Part shown: positions 32,930 through 42,849 of the stretch, piece after piece
Layout: every line of letters starts with the position of its first letter
How positions within the stretch are numbered: the first letter of the stretch is position 1
DNA from: Posidonia oceanica
Taxonomy: Eukaryota; Streptophyta; Magnoliopsida; Alismatales; Posidoniaceae
Direction of reading: 5' to 3'
DNA: 64,000 nucleotides
Assembly: GCA_037176725.1 (NCBI GenBank)
Contig: JAZBRS010000023.1
Location: 29,569,001-29,633,000 of the forward strand
Made by a program: the position numbers and the translations under genes
Notes under the pieces: model-generated
Told to the model about the DNA's origin: nothing
Seen by the model: only the letters and a program-made list of their open reading frames with translations
Databases searched by the model: none

Positions 32930-33433
32930 GTAGGCATCCCTGCAGTAAATAGATGGGTCGGCATACCGAGTACCTAGGAGGGCGCTCACCTCCTCCAAGA
33001 GAATGGTCAATTCCCCAGCAGAAGAAAAGAATGTATGGGTCAAGGGATTCCACAGCCCGCAGAGGCCGAAGAGTGCCTTCCAATCAACAGGCTGCCGCAA
33101 CTGGCGAAGGGCCTGACAGAGACCAGCCTCCTCCAAGCGTTCCTGGTACTTCTTCAAAGCCCAAGAACGGAATTGTTGAACCCAGTCCAACTGATAGGCT
33201 TTCGAGTCCCGATTGTTGTTGGCAGAAGATAGAGGCTATGAAGTAAAAAAAAAATCAGCGGAAGTACGAGAATGAGAATATGCGAAAAAGATGCAAACGG
33301 AGAGTACCTTCTCATGCACCAACAGGTTTGCCAAATGGTTGGGTATGGCCTCCAGCCGGAGCTGCTTCATGTCAGAAGGAGAGGAGAAGATGGCCACCTG
33401 GAAAGCATGTCGTGGGATATCATTCAAATCCAT
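32930..33433 (-). pseudogene. Antisense PMD gene 3, element A, 3' two-thirds deleted
   Basis: Exon 1 (MDLNDIPRHAFQ...LLVHEK, 33307-33433) and the first part of exon 2 (LDWVQQFRSWALKKY, LFGLCGLWNPLTHTF, GELTILLEEVSALLGT) match the B gene. Homology stops at about 32930, inside the hairpin module, where about 1 kb present in B (roughly 8740-9690) is missing. Exon 2 keeps the Trp that is a stop in B. Confidence 0.75.
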
Positions 33434-33530
33434 GAGGAGAAGCACAAGCCCTAGCAAGCAAAATCAATAGAGGAAGGAAGATAGATGTTTGAACTACGAG
33501 ATCCAAGCCAAGAGGAGGTCTAATATAGGC

Positions 33531-33715
33531 GGTGGAACATCATCAGAATGGAAATCTAGGGAAGATTGGGAATTTACTGCCAAAACGGTGATGCCCAAAC
33601 AGGAAGGACAGCAGCCTGTCTCGTGACGTTATACGCGACCGTAATGCCGTCCAACGTTAGCCGCGATGCTTTAAGCGTTCAACATTGAATGCTGAGAATC
33701 AAGCGTCCAACGAGG
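33531..33715 (-). promoter_or_regulatory. TATA-like box and hairpin module of PMD3 (A)
   Basis: CTATATTAG (minus, about 33531-33539) and a module at 33626-33715 with GTTATACGCG, GTCCAACGTTAGCCGCG and GCGTTCAAC arms. Confidence 0.45.
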
Positions 33716-33784
33716 CAAAGCAGAATTGAGAGTAGAAAAACAAGCCCCGGAGCACACCAGGTCAACAAAGCAAGTTAAGCCAAA

Positions 33785-34940
33785 GTGTATCCTTTTCGAC
33801 TCCCTAGGGTCTTCCCCTAGGCACGTCAAGTTCTTATTTTCGACTCCCTAGGGTCTTCCCCTAGGCACGTCAAGTTTTTATTTTCGGCTCCCTAGGGTCT
33901 TCCCCTAGGCACGTCCTGCTGTTATTTTCGGCTCCCTAGGGTCTTCCCCTAGGCACGTCCTGCTGTTATTTTCGACTCCTTAGGGTCTTCCCCTAGGCAC
34001 GTCAAGTTTCTATTTTCGACTCCCTAGGGTCTTCCCCTAGGCACGTCAAGTGTTTATTTTCAGCTCCTTAGGGTCTTCCCCTAAGCACGTCCTGCTGTTA
34101 TTTTCGACTCCCTAGGGTCTTCCCCTAGGTACGTCAAGTTTTTATTTTCGACTCCCTAGGGTCTTCTCCTAGGCACGTCAAGTTTTTATTTTCGACTCCC
34201 TAGGGTCTTCCCCTAGGCACGTCATGTTTTTATTTTCGACTCCCTAGGGTCTTCCCCTAGGCACGTCAAGTTTTTATTTTCGACTCCCTAGGGTCTTCCC
34301 ATAGGCACGTCATGTTTTTATTTTCGACTCCCTAGTGTCTTCCCCTAGGCATGTCCTGCTGTTATTTTCGACTCCCTAGGGTCTTCCCCTAGGCACATCA
34401 AGTGTTTATTTTCGGCTCCCTAAGGTCTTCCCCTAGGCACGTCCTGCTGTTATTTTCGACTCCCTAGGGTCTTCCCCTAGGCACGTCAAGTTTTTATTTT
34501 CGGCTCCCTAGGGTCTCCCCCTAGGCACGTCAAGTTTTTATTTTCGACTCCCTAGGGTCTTCCCCCAGGCACGTCAAGTTTTTATTTTTGACTCCTTAGG
34601 GTCTTCCCCTAGGCATGTCAAGTTTTTATTTTCGACTCCCTAGGGTCTTCCCCTAGGCACGTCATGTTTTTATTTTCGACTCCCTAGGGTCTTCCCCTAG
34701 GTACGTCAAGTGTTTATTTTTGGCTCCCTAGGGTCTTCCCCTAGGCACGTCCTGCTGTTATTTTCGACTCCCTAGGGTCTTCCCCCAGGCACGTCAAGTT
34801 TTTATTTTCGACTCCCTAGGGTCTTCCCCTAGGCACGTCAAGTTTTTATTTTCGACTCCCTAGGGTCTTCCCCTAGGCACGTCAAGTTTTTATTTTCGAC
34901 TCCCTTGGGTCTTCCCCTAGGCATGTCAGGTTTTTATTAT
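33785..34940 (+). repeat. 44-bp minisatellite, CCTAGG type (A)
   Basis: About 26 units of 44 bp built on CCCTAGGGTCTTCCCCTAGG, then CACGTC and TTTTTATTTTCGACT. Some units carry a CTGCTGTTATTTTCG variant, giving a loose higher-order pattern. Only the last partial unit (34950-34975) keeps the CCTTGGG..AATCCCC form of element B. Confidence 0.92.
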
Positions 34941-34979
34941 TATTATTCCGCCTCCCTTGGGTAATCCCCTCGGCAAATC

Positions 34980-35460
34980 AATCAGAAAGACCCTCGGAGC
35001 ATGACCGGGTCAACAAAGCAAAGCCAACGGTATTAGTGAACCCCTTGTTCACTAACTCCCGGGTCAGAAGATGATGGTCCCCACCAAGAATGTAGGCAAC
35101 ATTCAATGAAAGGACACTTGATTCTAACGAATAACGCCAACGGTATCGATGGACTCATTGTTTATTAATTCTGAGTCACAGGATGATGGTCTCTGTCGAG
35201 AATGTAAGCAACATTCGATGAAAGGACACCTAATTGTGACGAATCGAGCCAACGTGGTCGGTAGAGAAGAGATCGTTTCCCCTGTTGCTTGGGAGCATCA
35301 TGGACCTCTCGCTCACCAATCTGCGTATCATGAGACGACGGTCCCCGAGAGAGTGTAGGCTACACTCGAGGAAAGGGCACCTGATCATGACAAATTGCAT
35401 TCACGCATGTGTCAGTCCGCCTTGGGTGATGAGAAAAATTCCTGAGCCAACCTGGTATAC
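34980..35460 (+). repeat. Diverged 110-165-bp repeats (A)
   Basis: Counterpart of 12026-12420: three related copies with the GATGATGGTC...GTAGGCAACATTC...AAAGGACAC core. Confidence 0.65.
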
Positions 35461-35984
35461 AAATTAAAGCCGGCGATGAGGGAGGAACCTCATTACCTAG
35501 GGTCATGCATTGCATATCATGACCCCTTTTGCATTCCCGTCAGCACGCATCCATGCATGGCGCATTGTACTGCATTCGCATTGAGTGGTCGTCGGAATCA
35601 TTAGCTATCCATCCTTTTAGTTTGACCCCCGCGGGTCTTCCCCGTGGCAATGTCCTTTAGCTTGACCCCTGCGGGCCATCCCCGCAGCATGTCTTTTAGT
35701 TTGACCCCTACGGGCCACCCCCATAGCATGTCTTTTAGTTTGAACCCCGCGGGTCTTCCCCGCGACAGTGTCCTTTAGCTTGACCCCCACGGGTCTTCCC
35801 CGTGGCATGTCGTTAGTTTGTTCCCCTTGGGCAATCCCCTTGGCCATGTTTCTTTAGCCGACCCTCTTTGTGTCCCGTCCAAGTCTGGTGGCAGCAGGCA
35901 TTAGATTTCATTTAGGACCCCCAGGTAGCGCCACACGGGGGTATCGTCTCGCCTTGTAGATAGCTTCATGCCGAAGCCATCTTC
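35461..35984 (+). repeat. 3' untranslated region with 40-bp minisatellite (A)
   Basis: Five to six units at 35625-35850 built on CCCGCGGGTCTTCCCCGTGG or CGGGCCATCCCC, then GTCTTTTAGTTTGA. Single-copy sequence then leads to the polypurine tract. Confidence 0.7.
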
Positions 35985-35993
35985 AAGGAGGGG
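35985..35993 (+). other. Polypurine tract (A)
   Basis: AAGGAGGGG lies directly before the 3' LTR. Confidence 0.75.
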
Positions 35994-35998
35994 TAATC

Positions 35999-37393
35999 TG
36001 TAGATACCCCGTTTTGGCACTCCCTTCATATTAGGATAGTCCCTTGCATTAGATCGCTCTTAGAGGCCCTCCATCCATTTCTGAATCTCGCTTGAGCTAA
36101 ATGTCTCTCTCAAATTCAAAATGCTATACCTTTTAAGTCCCAAATGTTGGCAGCCTGAGTGTTCTTCACGTCTTGACCAAATTTGAAAGGCAAACTAATT
36201 AAGGGTGTTGTCCGCTGAATTTTCCACGTACAACGTTGGCCGCTGGCTTTGCAGCGTCCAACGTAGCAACCCAGTCAGCCAAAGCTTTCTATATTTGGCC
36301 TAATCCAAACATTGTGTTTTTGCCATCTTTAGAACCTATTGACCGGTCAAAGCCATCAAAGCCGAGTTTAATCGCACTTAAGGACTCCTTAATTGGAGAA
36401 TCTTCTCTGATCCTAGCAGTTATGCCTTGGAGGTCGTTATACGCAAGTTCTCTCGCTTATAACGTTATATGCTGGTTTTCCAGCGTATAATACCTCTGAA
36501 ACAGGAAACTCTGCTGACTTGGCATTTGTGTCCTTTTTTATTCCTCCCTTTCTTCTATAAAAGCATGGGTACCCCCATAGTGTTCAGGGCCGGATTTTGG
36601 AGAGAGGAAAAGAACTAAGAAGCTTTTGGAATTCATATACTCTTGAGATTAAAAATCTTAGAGAAGTGAGCTCCTCAAGAACTTAGAGCGAAAAGAGAAG
36701 TTTTTTTCGAAAGAAAAGAGTCTGAGAGCTAGCTAGAGGATCCTTTTGTCGTTGTTGACTTCATGCTAACACGGTTTGCACCTTGTGCATAGACAGAAGG
36801 GAACTCTGTTTCATACAGTTCTTTCTTTATTTCTGTCATTATTTGTTTAATTCCATAGTATAGTCAAGCATTTTTTTTTTATTCCAAGATCATATACTGT
36901 TAACTAGGCATACATCTCCTTCATATTGCAACCGGGGGGATCAAACCCTTCAGGTACGTATTTCACCACGTTCCCTTTGCTTTCTTTTTTACTAATTCTG
37001 GATAGATTGCTACACATATTAATCCATTTCTGTATTGTCTTACTTTTGCTTTGCTAACGTTTGTCATACGAGGAGGAAGAAAGAACTTACCAAGCAGGGG
37101 CACTCTTGGGCAATGCTGGCATTGTCCTAAGGTAGCTGAACCCGCAACCACATCACATCTTCCCAAAGGCATCTCGAGGGCCGGCGAAAGCGAACCGAGA
37201 GTGGCGATCACACCGATTCCATCACACGTGGAGTGATGGAGTCGGATACAAAGAAGGGGAACCTTGAGGAAGAGAAGATAGGGCAAGCAAAAGAAGGAGC
37301 CAAAAGAGGCATTCTTCGTCCCCGGGAACCATCCATCTCGCCATCGCTTTCATCACCATCTTCTCCTCCCTCTCCCAAAACCCCATATCCACA
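35999..37393 (+). repeat. 3' LTR of element A
   Basis: 1395 bp with the same ends as 14398-15801. Hairpin modules at 36212-36262 (two units) and 36435-36491, TATA box at 36556-36563. It lacks one 27-bp hairpin that the 5' LTR has. Confidence 0.93.
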
Positions 37394-37507
37394 CCCACTA
37401 GCTGTAGGTACTAAGAGATTTTCTTGTGCAGGATGTGCTTGATCCCAAACTTGCTTGACTTGTCTCAAAGTTTGTGGCATAGAGGCCAAAGAATTGTCTT
37501 GTCTGGC
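37394..37507 (-). other. Right half of the orphan fragment interrupted by element A
   Basis: Open on the minus strand (SLASMPQTLRQVKQVWDQAH is part of it), continuing in frame into 14397-14358. It starts with the CCCAC target repeat. I do not recognise the protein; it may be part of another element. Confidence 0.45.
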
Positions 37508-38844
37508 TGTAGACACCCCATTTTGACAACCTAGAAGATGGTGGATACTCCTGCAAGCTCGCTCGGACTCTGGAATGGCTCTTTCTATCTCAAACCCACT
37601 CTAAAACCCCATCTAAACCCCAAAACCCTCACTCAAGCCCACCTAGGCCTTAGCCCACATTTAATCCAAATTTTAAACCAAACCCAAGCCCAACTTAAGC
37701 CTTTCTCCTCTTAGCTCGTTGGACGCTGGCATTGGCAGCGTCCAACGTTGGACGTGCCCTGTGCCAGCGTCCAATGAGTCGGGAGTTGCAGCGGCCACCA
37801 CCACCTCTGGCTCACTGCTTCCATCCTTCCTCCCACCCATACCGCACTTACTAGCCGTCCTCTCACCCCACTACAGCTACCCGTTAGGCACCAAGCCAAG
37901 TAACTCCCTGCCACGGCGTCCATTCCTCCGCCGGCGGGTCTTCAGCTCACCTTGCTCTCACTGCCACCGCCGCCTACCATCAAGACTTTGGCCACCTCCG
38001 GACAAGCCACACTAACTCTCCTGACATCCCTCGTGGCCTCCCCACTCTCCACGACCTCTGCCAAGGCCTGCCAACCTCTACCCAAGCCGCTGCCAATGTC
38101 AGACAAACCCAACAAAACACAACACTTCACCTCGATCCAGAGCTCACCACACCCATTCGCGAGAGAATTCAGTGCCTCCCAGACCTTGAGCAATCTCCCA
38201 CGACCACTCGCCAGCCTTGAGCCTTCACTCCCGAGCCTCCCTCGTGTCTAGAAAGCACACCGGAGTTCGCCGGCCACCTCCTTCCGCAACGGCGGTGAGG
38301 AGTGCAAACACGCATCTGCAGGCTGCAACTAGGTGGGTTTTCTTCACCTCTAGCTCGTACATGCATGTGGTAGTGTAGCTAGCTAGTTTTTACGTGTCCT
38401 AGCACAGCACACACACACCCCCTCGCCTTAGCTTTCCGACCGCGAGGAGGAGGAGGTGGGTGGAGCAATCCACCCACTTATTTCTGGCGCCGAGCATATG
38501 GACATACTCGTCATCATTCACTCTTGCTTCCTAGCAAGTTAGTTTGGGATTTTTGGCCGATTTGGCCACTGATCTTGGCCGGGAAACTTCCCGACCTGTT
38601 GGACGCACATGCTAGTGCGTCCAACGTTGGTCGTGCCCTAAGGCAGCCTCCAACAACCCTGCAGGTCTTTATTTTGTTTTGCTTATTTTTGCTTCCAAGT
38701 TGTTATGCTTTAGTTGCATCTTTGTGAGATTACTCTACATGCTTTCTCTTATGCTTACAGATGCTATGACACGCTTTATATCAAGTCTTGATCCCATCTT
38801 GGATCATTATTTCATGCTTCAGTTTAGTTTACTATTTGCTTGTG

Positions 38845-39971
38845 TTGCACGCTGAAGCACACAGCGTCCAACGTTGGACGCTGGTGTGTCCAACGTCCTA
38901 TTGTTATGCTTCCTTAGACTTGCTGCCATGCTTGAGTGTTGCTTCTTTTTAAGTTGTATACATGATCCATGCATGCGTATTGGTGTTTGGGCCCTGTGAC
39001 TACTATTCTCTAGGTTTGCAAGTTCCTTTGAAGGTTGCATGTGGATTTACACGGGTTTTTGTTCCCTTATTTCCTTATACATGCTTTTTAGAATATTTTG
39101 TTTAGAATACTTGCTTGATCTATGTTACATGCCTTGGTTTACACCGCTTTCCATAGCTTGCATGTATTTGAGTGGTTTTTGAGCTTAGTTCTTCCTTGTA
39201 GCTTGTTATGCCTCTCTTATGTGTTGGACACAAGTACTCTCCGCGTCCTATGTTGGACGCAGCTGTGCTCTACGTCCTACGCTTCTGCTCAGTTGTTCTT
39301 GTTTAAATGCTTGTATGATGCCATTATCACTTGTGTTTGCTTGATCCATGCTTGCATGTTTGTGCTTAGCCCTCTTGGCAACTGTTCCCAAGTTTGCTTG
39401 GCTTTTTATCAGGGATTTATGCAGGTTCCTTCTTGTCCGTGCCTTCTAGTGTGTTGGACGCTGGTACTGCAGGCGTCCTACATAGGACGCAGGTGGTGCC
39501 TGCGTCCTACACTCTGGTTGTGTCTTTGCTTACGCATGCTTTGCAGATGCTTTCCCTTTTGGATTTTTACTTGATCCATGTGTGCATGCTTAGCCTACAC
39601 CTGTTTACAGCAACTTAAATGCATGCCTCTATGATTTTTTCTATCAGTTTGTATGCCTTTCTCCATGCTTCTGTCTGCACCTTGTTGGACGCAGAGTGCT
39701 TCAGCGCCTAGTGTTTGACGCTGTGTACTCAAGCGTCCAACACCCTACATAGAGTAAACCCAGTTCATGCTTGTGCCATGCCACTAAATCTTTCTTCTGG
39801 CTGTTTACTTTTATCGTTGTGCATGATATACATGTCTTCTACTGTTTCATTGCATTTGCATTGCATTCATACATTTAAAATGCATGGTTTTCTGCTGTTT
39901 TCCATCTGTTTGTGTTAGACGCTATGTGGTCCTACGTCCAACATTGGACACAGGTAATAGCTGTGTCCAAC
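38845..39971 (+). repeat. Degenerate ~230-bp periodic array of hairpin modules
   Basis: Module starts at 39223, 39453, 39684 and 39913 are 230, 231 and 229 bp apart. The sequence between them (TTGATCCATG-TGCATG-like stretches) is only weakly similar, while hairpin arms are well kept, for example an 11-bp perfect stem TAGGACGCAGG/CCTGCGTCCTA at 39483-39509. Confidence 0.65.
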
Positions 39972-40059
39972 ACTTACAGTTGGCTAAACATCGTTTTAAA
40001 GTGCCGATTTCATTTTACTTACCGCTTTCTGCATTTATCTGCCTTCGACACATGCCTTG

Positions 40060-40335
40060 ACACCCATGCATGCTGTCGGACCCTTGTTTTCAGTTTTGCG
40101 CCTTGCATCGCTTGCTTTCCCGTGGTTTTCCCACATTGGTTTTCTTTCGCCTTTGCATACGCTTGCATCGTGTGGTTTTTTTACTTGGTTTACCGAATCC
40201 GCCTTCTTTCCCCTTTGCCTGTTTGACGCTCGCATCGTGTGGTTTTATTTGGCTTTTCTGCCCTTGTTTCCTTTCCCCTTTGCATGTCGTACTTGCATTG
40301 CGTGGTTTTATCAGCGTTTTGTTTTATCGCCTGCA
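40060..40335 (+). repeat. About 64-bp repeat in LTR C2
   Basis: Three to four units with GCATCGTGTGGTTTT and CTTTCCCCTTTGCAT cores. It occupies the same LTR position as the 30-bp array in C1 (11-505) and is richer in related CGTTTTGCGTG-like words. Confidence 0.55.
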
Positions 40336-40762
40336 TTTGCATTAGGGTAGTGATGCTTACTGCCTGGTGTTCTCACGAACTAGGGTTTGCTCGGTTCGGA
40401 ACACAGGCAACGTTGTTGAGCACATAGGCTGCACATTTAATTTCCCATGCATGGCATTCAGACATCTAGGCATTAAAGCATGGCATAGCATCCATCGCCC
40501 TTTGGGCGTACAGTTAAAGGCAATCATTGCCGAAATTCCTGCAAATGCGAGTGTTTAACCAAGAAAGACTGATTCCTCGGGCATGTCGGGGGTGCCTAAC
40601 ACCTTTCTCGCTCGTAACAGGAGTCCTTACCCTTTCTCTGGCCCGCAGTGACCATTTTGCTCTCGTCCTTGGCACGAGTCATACATTTTGCATAGCATTG
40701 CATTCATTTGCATGCTTTATTGCATTTCCCCTGGTTTTCCTCATCTCCTGATTGAATAGACA

Positions 40763-40940
40763 CGGTGGCGACTCTGTTTTTTGTTTTATCTTTGCTTTCC
40801 TTCTTCGCGTCACTATCCATGAAGTTCCTCTTCTCGTTCGGACCCCCTCTGGTCCAGATCTGTGGGATCAGGCATTCACACCGGCTGCCAAGGCATCTAT
40901 CCAACACGATCCCAGAAGTAAAATGTAATGAAATATTGAG
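40763..40940 (+). other. Primer-binding site and leader stub of element C2
   Basis: TGGCGACTCTG at 40766-40776 and a T-rich leader resembling 964-1000. Homology to any retrotransposon body ends before the LINE remnant at 40949. Confidence 0.6.
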
Positions 40941-40948
40941 TTAATATT

Positions 40949-41830
40949 TCAAGATAAATTTCTAAAAATAATTGTGTTTCTGTTAAGCCATAAAGTCCAG
41001 ACTATAGCCAAAACCAATGTATTCCATCCCTGATAAGATATGTTAAATTTAAGCATATGGTGTAACGAAAAAATATCAGATATATTGATACTGTTTAATA
41101 CTTCATGTGCACCAGAAATAAAAAAACTCCTATATGACTCTAGAAGTATTACAATGCAAAAAAATATGAAGAGTTGATTCAACAAGATAGTTACAAGTAT
41201 CAGACTGCAAAGAGCCAGTCCAGCTCCTTTTTTGCAAGTTAGCCTTAGATAGAATTTTATCATGACACACAAACCAATCAAAAATCTTAACTTTCAAAGG
41301 AGCTGTACTTTTCCAAATTGATTTGTTATATAAGGGTTTGCGTCCTCCATCATTCAGTATGGCATAATGGCTCTTGATTGTAAATTTATTACTATTGGTG
41401 AGATACCAAGAGATAGAATTATTATCATCTGTTAATTGAGTTGAATTAAGTATATCATACAATCTAACAGAACCAGGAATTGGATGTTGAGAAGAGTGGA
41501 ACATTTTATTTTCAAAAACCACCTGACCCTTCACAATATACATCCATAACATTTTTTGCAAAGAACACTTGATAACTCATATTTCAAAAGGGTACTTGTG
41601 GCCTAATGATTGTGCCAGAATAAAATTTTCCGGTCATTATTCACTATGAATCTTAGAAATGTGTTGATTACAGGATACTGAGCCTTTAATTCCTACCAAA
41701 GTGGTAAGAAATTCTTAAAAGAAACATTTAATAGAATACCAAAGCTATTATGATGGAAGTATGCTTCAAATGAGGGTGGACCATTTAAGCCATTTGTTAA
41801 TTTCCAAGAGATGGAAGTATCTCCATGCAT
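40949..41830 (-). pseudogene. L1-like LINE reverse transcriptase remnant (C-terminus)
   Basis: The minus strand shows RKILFWHNH near 41610, then WKSTAPLKVKIFDWFVCHDK, LQKRSW and STLHIFLHC, the pattern of the zinc-binding zf-RVT domain (PF13966) found at the C-terminus of plant L1 polyproteins, and WTLWLNRNTIIFRN near the end. Stops and frameshifts break it (one TGG-to-TAG at 41603-41605). The catalytic RT part and the poly-A end are missing, so it is truncated at both ends. Confidence 0.75.
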
Positions 41831-41883
41831 TTATGAGCAGAACAAAAATTCCCGACATTGACGATCCATCTTGATTCTTATGC

Positions 41884-42185
41884 CAACAAAGGACTCGATT
41901 AAGAAAGAGAAATTGATACGGGACGTGAGTGACACAACACACATTGCATACAAGTTGACAGCAAGTGACGGCCATGCAAAATCCTTTTCCTCCGTCACGC
42001 TTTCATACTTCCCTAACTTTTCGTCAAATCCTAGCAAAGGGCTCGATTAAGAAAGAGAAACTGATACGGGACGTGAGTGACACAACGCACATTGCATACA
42101 AGTTGACTGCAAGTGACGGGCATGCAAAATCCTTTTCCTCCGTCACGCTTTCACACTTCCCTAACTTTTCGTCAAATCCAATGCC
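41884..42185. repeat. Tandem duplication of a 148-bp unit
   Basis: Two copies with CTCGATTAAGAAAGAGAAA at 41894 and 42042, differing at about six positions. It runs out of the LINE remnant. No coding sense. Confidence 0.85.
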
Positions 42186-42849
42186 AACCAACCCTCTCTT
42201 CTTTCATGGTAGGCATAAAGTAATATTGACTTCTTGTATATATATGTATCAAACCGGTAAACACGCACATGCAAAGCACGAATGGTAAAAGAAATAAAAT
42301 AAATAAATTTTATTTTATATTTTAAATTTTAAATTTTGATCTTAAAAATCAATTAATTTTTATTTAAATAATGTATAACAATATATTTGAGGGATTAAGT
42401 TTATTATTTATGTTTCTTTTTTAAATATCATATGTTGCACAATTTTTTTCTCATCAATGTCTAATTATAGTTATTCTTATTTAATAAAAAAATTATTATC
42501 ATTTGTTCATATGTTTAAGCAAAGAGAACTTATTTTAAGAATATTTAAGGAAAAATATAAATGTTGGAATTGAAAAAGCTATGGACCAAAAATATAAAGA
42601 AGTTGGGAGAAACCAATAGAAGATGAAAGGGATTATCTTACCTAATAATTAATATTAGTGCTCATTAATAAGTTTGTATGCATAATTGAATTTAAATTCT
42701 AAGGTCAATACTTAAATTGATTAAATTTGTTACTTTTGTATTGGAAATAATATTGTAATATGGGGGAATGATTGATGAGATAATAATTTAATAATTATTA
42801 AGTGACAATAAGTCAAAATTTCTAGGTGACACCTAATTTTAACATATAT
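42186..42849. other. AT-rich spacer
   Basis: AT-rich sequence with no gene, RNA or repeat that I can support. Confidence 0.5.

Larger units (their letters stand above)
14398..37393 (+). mobile_element. Element A: nearly complete Tat/Ogre-like retrotransposon
   Basis: About 23.0 kb, with LTRs 14398-15801 and 35999-37393, a PBS, a polypurine tract and flanking CCTAC/CCCAC (4 of 5 match). The order gag - protease - RT - RNase H - second RNase H - integrase, with the extra RNase H and no chromodomain, marks it as Tat. The 10 kb between integrase and 3' LTR holds three antisense PMD genes and satellite-like arrays. The two LTRs differ by about 3% in the first 245 bp (counted by eye). The main frame has several stops and frameshifts, so it cannot code for its own movement. 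Confidence 0.92.
37508..40762 (+). repeat. Full-length Tat-type LTR (copy C2)
   Basis: 3255 bp from TGTAGACACCCC to GAATAGACA. Its start resembles the LTRs of A and B; its end matches 500-960. It carries seven two-hairpin modules at 37719-37774, 38598-38655, 38845-38900, 39223-39280, 39453-39510, 39684-39742 and 39913-39971. No target duplication: TGGC before, and a PBS after, so it was the 5' LTR of an element whose body is gone. The open frames within it are not coding. Confidence 0.8.

Noticed and set aside
33785..34940. CRISPR-like array
   Set aside because: Direct head-to-tail units without unique spacers, in a plant retrotransposon.
37719..37774. tRNA or small-RNA gene at the hairpin modules
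   Set aside because: Stems do not form a cloverleaf, no A/B box or terminator; loops vary freely between copies.
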